Position numbers and translations under genes: made by a program. The notes under the pieces were generated by a model. It worked only from the letters and a program-made list of their open reading frames with translations. It did not search any database and was not told the origin of the DNA. From JBJGXI01 sp045635475 (lineage in GTDB: Bacteria > Bacillota > Bacilli > Bacillales > Amphibacillaceae), in assembly GCF_045635475.1 (NCBI RefSeq), contig NZ_JBJGXI010000041.1, positions 1 to 48,649 on the forward strand: a DNA stretch of 48,649 nt. Direction: 5' to 3'. Below, in pieces: positions 18,353-27,976 of the stretch (its first letter is position 1; the number at the start of each line of letters is the position of its first letter).

Positions 18353-19384
18353 ATGAGAAATGGTAAAGTAGGATTTGCGATAATCGGGACAGGTGTCATT
18401 GCACCAAAACATGCAAAAGCAATAAGTTTTATTCCAGAAGCGGAATTAATCGCGGTTGTCGATGTGGCTGAAGAAAAAGCGATAGAGTTTCAAGAAAAAT
18501 TTAAATGTGTACAAAACTATGCATCTCTAGAAGATTGTTTTCAAGATGATCTTGTCGATGTTGTCATCGTTTGTACACCTAGTGGTACGCATGGAGACTT
18601 AGTGATTCAAGCAGCGAAAGCGGGTAAGCACGTATTATGTGAAAAACCGTTAGAGATTCAAGCTGATAAAATGACTGCAATGATTGAAGCATGCAAAAAG
18701 GCTAACGTCAAATTAGGAGCAGTGTATCAGCGTCGTGCATTAGATACTAACCTGCAAATTAAACGTATGATGGAAGAAGGAGTATTTGGAAAGCTTGCTT
18801 TTGCCAACGCATATCTTAAGTATTATCGGAGTCAGGAGTACTACGATAGTGCAGGATGGCGTGGAACATGGAAGATGGACGGTGGTGGTGCTCTGATGAA
18901 TCAGGGTGTCCATGGTGTGGATATGATTCAGTGGTTAAATGGTGGAGTGAAGAAGGTATTTGCTCGTGCAACAGCAGTCTCTCGAAATATCGAAGTAGAA
19001 GATACTGCCGCCGTAGTTGTGGAATATAACAATGGATCATTTGGTATCATTGAAGGTAGTACCGTTGTTTATCCAAACCAAGCCACTCGTTTTGAAATAA
19101 ACGGAGATAACGGAACGGTAGTCGTTGATGACAACGGAATACAAGTTTGTGAAACATTGGAGGGTAAATTAGATCCTGCCAACTGGAAACCAGCAGTAGA
19201 ATTTCCAGAGGCAGACGTACCTCCACTAGCGCTAGGTCATTTCCGATTTGTATGGGACATGACTCGAGCAGTATTGGATGATCGTGAACCATTTGTCTCA
19301 GGAGAAGAGGCTAGAAAAGCTGTCGACCTAATTCATGCCATCTATGAATCAGCTAGAACTGGTAAGGAAGTTATTATTAGTTAA
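18353..19384 (+). CDS. Gfo/Idh/MocA family oxidoreductase
   Basis: 343 residues. The Rossmann motif GTGVIAPKHAKAI at the N terminus, VDVAEEK after the second strand and the catalytic LCEKPLE motif are all present; WRGTWKMDGGGALMNQGVHG is the conserved substrate-domain segment. It is an NAD(P)-dependent sugar or cyclitol dehydrogenase of unknown specificity. It lies 51 bases after the enolase-superfamily gene with its own GGAGG site and is the last gene of this plus-strand cluster. Confidence 0.92.
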   Translation: MRNGKVGFAIIGTGVIAPKHAKAISFIPEAELIAVVDVAEEKAIEFQEKFKCVQNYASLEDCFQDDLVDVVIVCTPSGTHGDLVIQAAKAGKHVLCEKPLEIQADKMTAMIEACKKANVKLGAVYQRRALDTNLQIKRMMEEGVFGKLAFANAYLKYYRSQEYYDSAGWRGTWKMDGGGALMNQGVHGVDMIQWLNGGVKKVFARATAVSRNIEVEDTAAVVVEYNNGSFGIIEGSTVVYPNQATRFEINGDNGTVVVDDNGIQVCETLEGKLDPANWKPAVEFPEADVPPLALGHFRFVWDMTRAVLDDREPFVSGEEARKAVDLIHAIYESARTGKEVIIS

Positions 19385-19830
19385 AAAAAAGAGACACAGG
19401 TATGGTCCTGCATCAAAATCAGAGGGTCCGAACAACTCCATGAATCGGAGCTATAATCCTAATTTGGACGAGAGTTACCATTACTTTGTTGCAGTGCCCT
19501 AACTAGCCCTCATTGTGGACAATAAATTTATTTTGTTTTATGTAGGGAAACAGGTTAGCAGTTCTCTTTATCTTCCATATATGAACAAGCGTGCGATGGT
19601 ATTTTTGAATCGAACTTTAATTATAGTTTATTAAAATGTTGGTTCAATGTGTGGTAATACGGAGGGAGTTTAAACGAGTAAAAGATTTTAAATCTATTAA
19701 AAGAAGAGCACTTAGCAATTGCCTAAGTGCCCTTCATTACATACAGCTCTAATTTCCAGAAAAAGAGCTGTTCCATACACATCATAATTCCCTGCAATTG
19801 TCCAAAGATGGAATTTGGCATCAGCCCAAG
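19385..19830. other. Gene-free stretch between convergent genes
   Basis: No coding sequence recognised. It contains the terminator at 19708-19730 belonging to the minus-strand operon. No clear terminator is visible for the plus-strand operon; a weak hairpin CAGG...CCTG lies near 19397. Confidence 0.4.
19706..19732 (-). terminator. Terminator of the beta-glucan/sulfatase operon
   Basis: GCACTTAG (19708-19715) pairs with CTAAGTGC (19723-19730) around a 7-base loop; on the minus strand it is followed by TCTTCTTTT. It lies about 100 bases past the sulfatase stop at 19831. Confidence 0.6.
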
Positions 19831-21279
19831 CTATCCACGATATCGCTCTTCCAATCGATCAGCCGCACGATAGCGACCTTGACTGCGTAGCTTTTCTAAA
19901 TATCTTTCCAAATCAATATCATCTCTCGTATGCCACGGACCACCTTCGTGGATGACGCTCCACATGGGGTCAATTGGTGAATCAGACGTTTTCATTTGTT
20001 CTGATACCCATTCATCCAAAATACGTAACCCTTTCGCAACGACTTCTGGACGTTCTTCGAATAAATTCGTTGTCTCATGCGGATCATTCTCCACATCAAA
20101 CAGCATGAAATCTGGGAGTTCTTTTAACCCATCATGATACGTGCGGATGAGCATCCAGTTATCAAAGCGAACCCCTCGCTGGCAGCTCCAGGCATTTTGA
20201 CTGACTACCAGATGAGGCCGCCCCGCTGATTTCCCTTCTGTAATCGCTGGTAAAAAGCTTCTTCCATCCCATCGATCGCGTTGTTTGCCGCCAACAAGAT
20301 CCGCTAATGTTGGTCCTAAATCAATTTGATAGTGGAAATCTTTATCCACATGACCTTTCTTGAATGAAGGGCCAGCGATAATACATGGAATACGGCATGT
20401 AATATTGTCAGCTAGTTGGTGATCACCATAGACGTTTAACTCGCCTTGGTTTTCACCATGATCGGCGGAGATGATGATAATAGTCTCCTCTAAAATCCCT
20501 TGCTGCTCAAGTTGATCGATGATTGTTCCGACGTGTTTGTCCGCGTAGTGAATCGCCGTATCATAGCCGTCTATCCATCGTTTATAGTCGTCCCGATTAC
20601 GGATTTCGTCAGGCAATCCTGGCCATTGTTTTGCTTTAGGAAGATCGCGAGCACTGTATGGTCCATAGCTTTCACCGTGTTCTTGAATCATCTCATCAGT
20701 AAGCCACTCTGGTGCAGGATCGTTTTCAAAAGGATTACCATAATCTGCTGGTGTTCGGTATGGGGTGTGTGGATCCCACACGTTCACATATAAGAACCAA
20801 TTTTCTTTCTCTGTTCCACGCCCTTTAAGCCAGCGCAATGTTTCTTCAGTAACTTCTTCAGCTGTTTCAGCGGCGTGCTTGCCTGTATCGTTCATCTCCA
20901 TAAAGCCGCGCAAGATGTGCCACGCTTCATGGCGACCAGGGAAGGGACTAATAATCGCCGTATGCATATCCTGGTTGCGTAAAGTATCGACCCATGCTTC
21001 ATGCTCTGAATCATGGTAGTTGAAAGGCCTGTCGATACCGATTGGACGAATGTCAGCTTGTAAACCACCATGGTTCACCACCCCATTATGAATGCCGAGC
21101 CGCGAACTGAATAATGCAGAGCGTGACGGGGCGCATGGGACATCCGATGCATAATAATTCGTAAACCGGACCCCACGCTTGGCGACTCGATCGATATTAG
21201 GAGATGTATTTCGGTGATAGCCGTAACATCCTAGATGATCTGGTCGTAGTGAGTCAATGTCAATGTAGAGTATTTTCAT
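19831..21279 (-). CDS. Cytoplasmic formylglycine-type sulfatase
   Basis: 482 residues from ATG 21279; the frame extends to 21288, but that ATG abuts the AAAGG ribosome site. The N-terminal YIDIDS gives the two metal aspartates, C49-A-P-S-R53 is the sulfatase signature whose cysteine becomes formylglycine, and IIISADHGE supplies further metal ligands. There is no signal peptide, so it should act inside the cell on imported oligosaccharides. It is the last gene of the minus-strand GH94/GH3/transporter operon, separated from GH94 by a 280-bp structured repeat. Phosphonate monoester hydrolases share the CxPSR motif, so a phosphodiesterase role remains possible. It resembles the second sulfatase at 32877 but is clearly a different protein. 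Confidence 0.9.
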   Translation of the reverse strand: MKILYIDIDSLRPDHLGCYGYHRNTSPNIDRVAKRGVRFTNYYASDVPCAPSRSALFSSRLGIHNGVVNHGGLQADIRPIGIDRPFNYHDSEHEAWVDTLRNQDMHTAIISPFPGRHEAWHILRGFMEMNDTGKHAAETAEEVTEETLRWLKGRGTEKENWFLYVNVWDPHTPYRTPADYGNPFENDPAPEWLTDEMIQEHGESYGPYSARDLPKAKQWPGLPDEIRNRDDYKRWIDGYDTAIHYADKHVGTIIDQLEQQGILEETIIIISADHGENQGELNVYGDHQLADNITCRIPCIIAGPSFKKGHVDKDFHYQIDLGPTLADLVGGKQRDRWDGRSFLPAITEGKSAGRPHLVVSQNAWSCQRGVRFDNWMLIRTYHDGLKELPDFMLFDVENDPHETTNLFEERPEVVAKGLRILDEWVSEQMKTSDSPIDPMWSVIHEGGPWHTRDDIDLERYLEKLRSQGRYRAADRLEERYRG

Positions 21280-21300
21280 TGTTATCATCCTTTATCTTTG

Positions 21301-21578
21301 GATAAGAAAGTATAAAATTTGCGAATGTGTCTAGCTCCGAGCGCCAGAAACTACACGACTTCACGAATCGCCCTACGATAAGTCATCATCGATTCAAGTT
21401 TGATGGAAGTTCGACTAAAAGCGGACTTGTCGTCCAACGTCGACATACCCCTATGCGGGGCATATTTCCTTTATCTCATTCGATTCGCTCCAGTCGCTAC
21501 GTTTCTAAGCGGCACTCCTGCGGTTCAGTCCAGTCCGTACGTCGCTAACCGGCGCTCTGCGCTTTTGTTCTTAATTCA
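21301..21578 (+). repeat. Dispersed structured repeat, copy A
   Basis: Aligned by eye with 42060-42302 over its full length; most bases agree from GATAAGAA through GTGTCTAGCTC, GAGCGCCAGAAACTAC, TTCACGAATCGCCCT, AAGCGGACTTGTCGTCCAAC and the C-run/G-run hairpin. Copy A carries an extra ~38-base internal duplication near its end (TCCAGTCGCTACGTTTCTAA and TCCAGTCCGTACGTCGCTAA). The GTCTAGCTC-GCGCC head is typical of dispersed Bacillaceae repeats. It lies between the GH94 and sulfatase genes of a minus-strand operon, in opposite orientation to them. Confidence 0.75.
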
Positions 21579-21579
21579 T

Positions 21580-24500
21580 CTAAAAGTATATGTCGATAAC
21601 ATTGATGTCTTGCTTGCATTTGTCGTGTAACTCATTTATTGTAACAGCGATACCGCCAGGGCGATATCGATTGTTCATTTGTTTGCCATTTTCTACTTGT
21701 TTCCCATTAATAACAACTCGTTTTTCGCTATTACCGGTATGATATACAAAAGTTACAGCTTTCTCATTTATCTCAAAGTCAAAAGACACGCCATCAAATG
21801 TTTCCGGTAAAATCGGATCGATGACCAATGCTCCATCTTCCTGACGGATGCCTAAACAATTTGAGATTAATTGATTCATATAAATTCCTGGTCCACTTGA
21901 ATAGATTCGCCATCCACCTTTAACTGATACGGAACCATCGCGGAGTTTATCAAATTGCTCTTGTGCATCATAACGGGTTGCAAACTTACCATCCGAACTA
22001 CTAAAATAAGCATTGCTTTGCCTGATTTCAGCATTGGGAACAGCAGCTTGAATACCGATCGGATTAATCATTTGTAAACCTTGCCAAACCTCGTGTTCCT
22101 TACCTAACTTTGCCATTGCTTCTACATATCGAATATGTGCATGCACGTATTGTAAACCAATTTCTCTGCCAAAGTTAGCGGCCTGTTCAGCACGTTTGAA
22201 ATGTCTACTTACGCCACCGCTGTAATTGGCTGGGCGATTCATGAGCCTTACACCATCCGGACAATACAGTTTTTGTTTAATCAACTGATAGTTGCTTTCT
22301 GCTTGTGCTGGGGTTAACAGTTCACTGATGATACTCCGTTGCATAGGGAGTAACCGGTAATGGATCCCTGTTTTCGTATCGGCTGGATGTAGCATCATCT
22401 CTGGCTGCTCCGGATTTTCCATGTAAAGAAAACCTGGGATTACGTCAGTTTGAAGCATATATTCGGAAAAATCTTTTTCTATTCCAGCTACAAGCGATGC
22501 TAATTCATCTGCAAGCTGTTGGTCATATTTTTCCATCGTTTTTGACAGCTTTTGCATGACTTGATACGTTAACGCTACCGTCCAGCTACTCACCATATAT
22601 TGTTTTAATTGGGCATTTGCTGGTTGTAACGTATCGTCCCAATCGCCATCACCATAGGATGATAAATGCGTATCGTGTAAAAAATGCGCTTTTATATATG
22701 AAAGTTGTTTTGTTATATGGTCATAGATAGTTGCCGTCTCTTCTGTGAAGCGAAAGCCATTTTTGTTGCTCGTGTAAGGCACTTTCTCTTGTAAAATTTG
22801 ATAATCCGACGTTGCCTCCAGATAATCGGCAATTACTTTTAATGGCCAAACGATCACATCTCCATGACTTTCATCTGCTTGAATATGCCCATAACGGTCA
22901 AACATAAACCATTGCGGCCAGTTTCCTTCTTCTATACATTGGTGTGCATACACGGTCTTGATAATGTCTTTAATAGAGTCATAGTTTTGCGTTGCAAAAA
23001 AATACTCTGTCGGTCCTTGACACACATCCCGCGTACCCCAAGCTGCCCCGCTATATTGTTCCAGACCATGTGGCACAGAGAAGTGTACCAACATATTGTG
23101 TGTATACCACCATGCCAAGGCATTCACCTTATTCAATTCAGCCGGTTTCTGGCCGAACTTCGTTAGCTGAAAACCTTTCATTACTTGATGGTAATAGCTG
23201 CGATATCGCTCTCTTTCACTAGCGAAGCTTCTAGTTTCTGAAGGCAACTCCTCTCCATGGAGCTGTCCCTGAATTGTCATATTCCATTCACTGGCTTCCT
23301 CTAGCTCACAGACAACCAGTGAGGCAGCATTTGTAGTTACGTTTGTGGCGAGCTTTGTTTCATCTGCTAAGCTAAAGGTAGCCCCATCGATACGCAGCTG
23401 ATAAGTGAGGTTAGGGTAGACATCCGCACTTGTGGAAGCTGGATCAGCGGTAAACGTTAGCGTATTATCAGACTGCTCTACTTCAAATGGAACTTCATAT
23501 TCATTCGGTTGCATAACGACTTGGTTCGTTATCAGGTAACGATAGTTCTTTCCACTTAACGAACGTACGTGCAACCGTACTTCTGGCTTGTCTACAGTTG
23601 TATAATTTGTAATCACAAAGGTATCTGTTGCTGTTTTATAATACCAACGCGCATAGTTAAATCCAAGTTCATAAGCGGTAGGTAATGCTAACAAATGATA
23701 CGTATCATCCGTTTTAACATAAATGCGTTGACCGGATGTTTTGTGGATATTCAATGCGTTACGCGTGTTGGAAAGCATTTTGTTAAAATTCGTATTGCCC
23801 ACAACAAGCTGTGCATTAAATACACCATACATCCAAGAGGTCGACGTTATCGTGTTGGATTGGATTTGGTGATTTTGACCAGACATAATAATGTGTCCGT
23901 GCGGTCGTTCGACGAGTAATTCTTTATCTCTTAATACAATATGCTCATATGTGTCTGTAAAAAAAGAGAGTAGTGTATCGCCGTCCCACTCTTCCTGGTG
24001 ACGTGCTGGAAAGTAGTCGTCTAGTTCTTCTTGTGTTAACCTTTCTGTGGTTAACGGATTACCAATATTATTAGACTTACTTACTTGATTGACAAGCACT
24101 GTTGGTGAACTTTCCTTGGCATTTACAGTTCTCCAAGCATCTGCTATTAACGTTTCATGCTCTAAAGTTGTTACAGCTTGCTCGTGATTTTCCTGGAATA
24201 AACCGTAAAAAATAAATTGTTGTTTGCCTGCCAATGTCACACGTTCAGATTGTAAGGCAATGTATGCAAATTCATATTGATACACGTTATTTTCTAAAGT
24301 TGGTTTCGTCAGTATATCGGCTTGATTTGTTTCTTTATAGGTTTTACCAAAAAACTGAAAACCATCGGTAGAAAAGCCGACAGATTTAGTCAGTCCACCC
24401 TGCTGCAAGTAAGGAAAACCAACTGATTGCGGCTGGTTTTGGCGCGAGCAAACAACATAGCCTTTTTGATCATCTTCAAAAATATTGTGGTCCATATATT

Positions 24501-24927
24501 GTGACACATATGCTTCATTGTTGCGCAGGGCATCTTTATCTGCCATACCAACGTCTTGACCGTAGATCATATCAACCTGGGTACCTTTGCCATCAACTTG
24601 CACATCCCAAAACCATACACCTTGTTCTGTGAGATGAAAAGTTACCTTGTACCCTATTCCTTCCACGTTGCCTTCCCAAGTAACATGTTCGGCGGCAAAC
24701 GACACCAGACTATTTGATTGCGCACCTAGTAATGGATAAGCGTGGACCTTACCTTCTCGATGCACACGCAAAAATAGGTTGTTTAATGCGCCATCAATCG
24801 GATTGGACAGTAATTGATTAATCATGATGGTTTTGTAGGAAATTTCGAAAACATCGCCACTAGATAGAAAGGAGAATTGATAATCTCCTGCTGTAATGTT
24901 ATATTTCGTCCGTTGCATAGTTGTCAT
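21580..24927 (-). CDS. GH94-type phosphorylase, probably 1,2-beta-oligoglucan phosphorylase
   Basis: 1115 residues. An N-terminal beta-sandwich (about 1-450), a linker and a C-terminal (alpha/alpha)6 barrel are followed by a jelly-roll end. Catalytic-domain landmarks are AAWGTRDVCQGPTEYF, GDWPQ-like EGNWPQWF, and YGDGDWDDTLQ, where D762 or D764 occupies the general-acid position of GH94. The size is much larger than cellobiose phosphorylases (~800) and matches the group of Listeria innocua 1,2-beta-oligoglucan phosphorylase (SOGP, EC 2.4.1.333). Genome context agrees: a GH3 beta-glucosidase gene lies 9 bases upstream, preceded by CUT1 transporter genes, as in Listeria. The predicted reaction is phosphorolysis of sophoro-oligosaccharides to glucose 1-phosphate. 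Substrate assignment is inference from length and context. The start is ATG after GAGGTG. Confidence 0.82.
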   Translation of the reverse strand: MTTMQRTKYNITAGDYQFSFLSSGDVFEISYKTIMINQLLSNPIDGALNNLFLRVHREGKVHAYPLLGAQSNSLVSFAAEHVTWEGNVEGIGYKVTFHLTEQGVWFWDVQVDGKGTQVDMIYGQDVGMADKDALRNNEAYVSQYMDHNIFEDDQKGYVVCSRQNQPQSVGFPYLQQGGLTKSVGFSTDGFQFFGKTYKETNQADILTKPTLENNVYQYEFAYIALQSERVTLAGKQQFIFYGLFQENHEQAVTTLEHETLIADAWRTVNAKESSPTVLVNQVSKSNNIGNPLTTERLTQEELDDYFPARHQEEWDGDTLLSFFTDTYEHIVLRDKELLVERPHGHIIMSGQNHQIQSNTITSTSWMYGVFNAQLVVGNTNFNKMLSNTRNALNIHKTSGQRIYVKTDDTYHLLALPTAYELGFNYARWYYKTATDTFVITNYTTVDKPEVRLHVRSLSGKNYRYLITNQVVMQPNEYEVPFEVEQSDNTLTFTADPASTSADVYPNLTYQLRIDGATFSLADETKLATNVTTNAASLVVCELEEASEWNMTIQGQLHGEELPSETRSFASERERYRSYYHQVMKGFQLTKFGQKPAELNKVNALAWWYTHNMLVHFSVPHGLEQYSGAAWGTRDVCQGPTEYFFATQNYDSIKDIIKTVYAHQCIEEGNWPQWFMFDRYGHIQADESHGDVIVWPLKVIADYLEATSDYQILQEKVPYTSNKNGFRFTEETATIYDHITKQLSYIKAHFLHDTHLSSYGDGDWDDTLQPANAQLKQYMVSSWTVALTYQVMQKLSKTMEKYDQQLADELASLVAGIEKDFSEYMLQTDVIPGFLYMENPEQPEMMLHPADTKTGIHYRLLPMQRSIISELLTPAQAESNYQLIKQKLYCPDGVRLMNRPANYSGGVSRHFKRAEQAANFGREIGLQYVHAHIRYVEAMAKLGKEHEVWQGLQMINPIGIQAAVPNAEIRQSNAYFSSSDGKFATRYDAQEQFDKLRDGSVSVKGGWRIYSSGPGIYMNQLISNCLGIRQEDGALVIDPILPETFDGVSFDFEINEKAVTFVYHTGNSEKRVVINGKQVENGKQMNNRYRPGGIAVTINELHDKCKQDINVIDIYF

Positions 24928-24936
24928 AGAAACACC

Positions 24937-27102
24937 TCAATCTACTAATTCAAATGAAAGCTCCGTTACATCTTGACTATTGGGTCCAATATATACAGAG
25001 AATTCACCGGGATCGCTGATGTATGTTAAATCAGCATGATAATATTTCAGCTGATCTTCAGTTAAAGTAAAATGGACTACTCGTTCTTCACCTGGCTGTA
25101 ATGTTACTTTTTCAAAAGCTTTCAATTCTTTCAATGGACGAACAACCTCACCAACTACATCTCTTACATATAATTGAACGAGCTCCTCGCCTGCCATATC
25201 ACCCTCATTCTTCACTGTTATAGAGGCAGTTAAATCGCCGTCACGTGATAGCGTGTTAGCTGACAGTGTTGCATTATGATAGGAGAAAGTGGTATAGCTT
25301 AATCCGAATCCAAACGGATATAAGGGTTCGTTAGGAATATCGAGATATTGTGATACATAGCGGATTTGTGCATCTTCCGCCCCTTGTGGGCGACCAGTAT
25401 TAAAATGGTTATAATAAACGGGCACTTGTCCGACCGTATGTGGGAAAGACATTGTTAAACGACCAGATGGATTTACATCACCGTAAAGCAAATCTGCAAC
25501 TGCTCTACCACCTTCCGTTCCAGGGAACCACGCTTCTAAGATGGCATCGGATTTCTCGACTACGCCGTGTAGATCAAGTGGACGGCCATTAATCAAAACC
25601 GTAACGATGCGTTTGTTTAGCTTACTTAATTGATCCACTAATTTTAACTGCGCTTCCGGTAAACGAATGTCTGCTCTGCTGCCTGCTTCGCCACTCATTT
25701 CCGAACGCTCACCTAATGCCAGTACAATCACATCTGCTTGATTAGCTACGGATAACGCTTCATCCAACTGCGCCGCATTAATGCTTTCCACCTCACACCC
25801 TTGTGCAACAAGAAGATTGTTATCTGCTACTTTAGATTTAAGTCCTTCTTGGAAGGTAACTGCATCATCTCGTGAGCCGTGCCATGACCATTGTCCTAGA
25901 ATATCACCGTTATCCGCAAAAGGACCGATTAACGCAATTTTTTGTTGCGGTTGAAGCGGCAATATATTTTCATTTTTTAATAGCACACATGACTTTGTTG
26001 CTAACGAGTACGCTGTTTCCCTGTGTGCTTCACTCATAATAATTTCTTTTTCTTCTGCTTCATTCGCATCACGATACGGATTTTCAAACAAGCCTAACTT
26101 TTGCTTTAATTGCAGAATGCGAAAGACAGATTCATCAATAAGTGATTCGCTGATCTCACCTTTTTCCATAAGCGTGCGAAGGTTCTTGGCATAACAAGCG
26201 GTCATCATTTCAATATCCAGACCAGCACGTATTGCTTTTAATGCAGCTTCTTGCTCGTCTTTGGCTACGCCATGCGGAATTAATTCTTTAACAGCGCCCC
26301 AATCAGAAATCAAAACGCCATCAAAACCCCATTCATCCCTTAGTAAATCACGCATGAGTTTTTTATTACCTGTAGCAGGTATACCATCAACCGTGTTAAA
26401 AGCCGTCATGACCATTTCACAGCCCGCATCCAAAGCAGCTTTATAAGCTGGTAAATACGATTCACGCAGCTGTCTTTCCGACATATCGACTGTGTTATAG
26501 TCACGGCCGCCTTCTGGAGCGCCGTATGCTGCAAAATGCTTCACACAGGCCGCGACACGATATTTTTCATTTGTTAGATTTGAACCTTGAAACCCTCGGA
26601 CAAATGCTTCGGCAAAAACGCCATTTAAATAGGGGTCTTCACCAGTCGATTCCATCACACGCCCCCACCTAGGGTCACGAACTAGATCGACCATTGGTGC
26701 AAATGTAACGTGCACACCGGATACAGCAGCTTCCTTTGCAGCAATTTCTGCACTTTTTTCAGCCAATTCTAGATCCCATGAACAACCAATCGCTAGCGGC
26801 ACTGGAAAAATGGTTTTAAATCCATGAACAATATCTGCCATAATCAATAACGGAATACCTAGTCGATTGTTTTTTAAGTGTTGTTTTTGGATATTTATTA
26901 CTTCTTTTGCACCTGAAGCACCGAGTACGGAACCACTGTTGTTGACGACCTCCTTGGAGATGCCCATATCCCCCAATGGACCGGTAATTTCACCTTTATC
27001 TGAAGCCCCTTCATAAAAGAAAGTAGCTAGTTGAATCAATTGGTGTATCTTCTCATCTATTGTCATTTCATGTAATAATGATATTAATTTGTCTTCATTC
27101 AC
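24937..27102 (-). CDS. bglX: GH3 beta-glucosidase
   Basis: 721 residues with the three usual parts: a TIM barrel (1-320), an alpha/beta sandwich (about 350-560) and a C-terminal fibronectin-like domain (about 610-720). KHFAAYGAPEGGRDYN is the family active-site segment, and the nucleophile is D267 in VLISDWGAV. There is no signal peptide, so it acts in the cytoplasm, which fits the cleavage of sophorose left over by the neighbouring phosphorylase or of other imported beta-glucosides. It belongs to the operon started at 30214, 42 bases after the second permease and 9 bases before GH94. The symbol is given by family resemblance only; the specificity of E. coli BglX may differ. Confidence 0.9.
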   Translation of the reverse strand: MNEDKLISLLHEMTIDEKIHQLIQLATFFYEGASDKGEITGPLGDMGISKEVVNNSGSVLGASGAKEVINIQKQHLKNNRLGIPLLIMADIVHGFKTIFPVPLAIGCSWDLELAEKSAEIAAKEAAVSGVHVTFAPMVDLVRDPRWGRVMESTGEDPYLNGVFAEAFVRGFQGSNLTNEKYRVAACVKHFAAYGAPEGGRDYNTVDMSERQLRESYLPAYKAALDAGCEMVMTAFNTVDGIPATGNKKLMRDLLRDEWGFDGVLISDWGAVKELIPHGVAKDEQEAALKAIRAGLDIEMMTACYAKNLRTLMEKGEISESLIDESVFRILQLKQKLGLFENPYRDANEAEEKEIIMSEAHRETAYSLATKSCVLLKNENILPLQPQQKIALIGPFADNGDILGQWSWHGSRDDAVTFQEGLKSKVADNNLLVAQGCEVESINAAQLDEALSVANQADVIVLALGERSEMSGEAGSRADIRLPEAQLKLVDQLSKLNKRIVTVLINGRPLDLHGVVEKSDAILEAWFPGTEGGRAVADLLYGDVNPSGRLTMSFPHTVGQVPVYYNHFNTGRPQGAEDAQIRYVSQYLDIPNEPLYPFGFGLSYTTFSYHNATLSANTLSRDGDLTASITVKNEGDMAGEELVQLYVRDVVGEVVRPLKELKAFEKVTLQPGEERVVHFTLTEDQLKYYHADLTYISDPGEFSVYIGPNSQDVTELSFELVD

Positions 27103-27144
27103 TTCCCATGCCCCCAGATTTGTTTATATTTATATTTGTCTGTA

Positions 27145-27966
27145 TTATTTAATGCCCGATACGTTAAATCCTTCCACAATGTACTTTTGGAAGATAATAA
27201 AAATGATGATAATAGGAATAACCATGATCGCTGACCCTGCCATTTGAAGTGCATAATTAGGTGTGTTTTCACTTTGTAAAAGTTGTAATCCGACAGATAA
27301 TGTATAAAGCGATTGATCATTCGCTATAATTAACGGCCAGATAAAACTATTCCAACCAGCAATAAACGTTAAAATAACTTGGACTGCTAAAATTGGCTTC
27401 GATAGCGGGATGATTAATTTGAAAAAGATATAAAATTCACCAGCGCCATCAAGTCTTGCTGCTTCAATTAAGTCATTTGGAATAGTAACCATAAATTGAC
27501 GGATTAAAAAGATGTTAAAAGCTACAATAAGCCCGGGTAAAACGATACCGGTCATTGTGTTTGTTAAGCCCATTTCATTCAAAATCAGGTAAGTTGGGAT
27601 CATCGTAACCTGACCGGGTAACATCATTGTAGTTAGCACGACAACAAACAAAATTTCTTTGCCGCGGAATTCAAATTTTCCGAATCCGTATCCTGCCATT
27701 GTATTAAGCAATAATCCTACCATCATGAAGAATACGATAATCAAGGTGTTAATTAAATACACATCAAAATCTAAGTTTGTAAAAAGTTCCACGTAATGTG
27801 CAAATGTCGGGTCTTGCGGAAACATTGTAGGCGGAATACTTAATACTTCCCTTTCTGTCTTAAACGAGCTCAGCACCATCCAAACGAAGGGTAAGGCTAC
27901 CAAGATGCCGCCTATCGACATAATCGTAATAATAACTGATCGTTCAACATTATTTCTTAACTTCAT
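27145..27966 (-). CDS. CUT1 sugar ABC transporter permease (MalG type)
   Basis: 273 residues with six membrane helices and the EAA-loop segment IEAARLDGAGEFYIFFKLII. The reading frame extends to GTG 27975, but that codon overlaps the GAGGTGG ribosome site, so ATG 27966 is the probable start. It pairs with the 27977 permease and is predicted to import the beta-glucan oligosaccharides cut by the next two genes. The ATPase is not encoded nearby. Confidence 0.92.
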   Translation of the reverse strand: MKLRNNVERSVIITIMSIGGILVALPFVWMVLSSFKTEREVLSIPPTMFPQDPTFAHYVELFTNLDFDVYLINTLIIVFFMMVGLLLNTMAGYGFGKFEFRGKEILFVVVLTTMMLPGQVTMIPTYLILNEMGLTNTMTGIVLPGLIVAFNIFLIRQFMVTIPNDLIEAARLDGAGEFYIFFKLIIPLSKPILAVQVILTFIAGWNSFIWPLIIANDQSLYTLSVGLQLLQSENTPNYALQMAGSAIMVIPIIIIFIIFQKYIVEGFNVSGIK

Positions 27967-27976
27967 CGTAGCCACC

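Noticed and set aside
22864..23222. Plus-strand frames opposite the GH94 gene (100 and 76 codons)
   Set aside because: They are antisense shadows of a long, well-supported gene and carry no recognisable motif.
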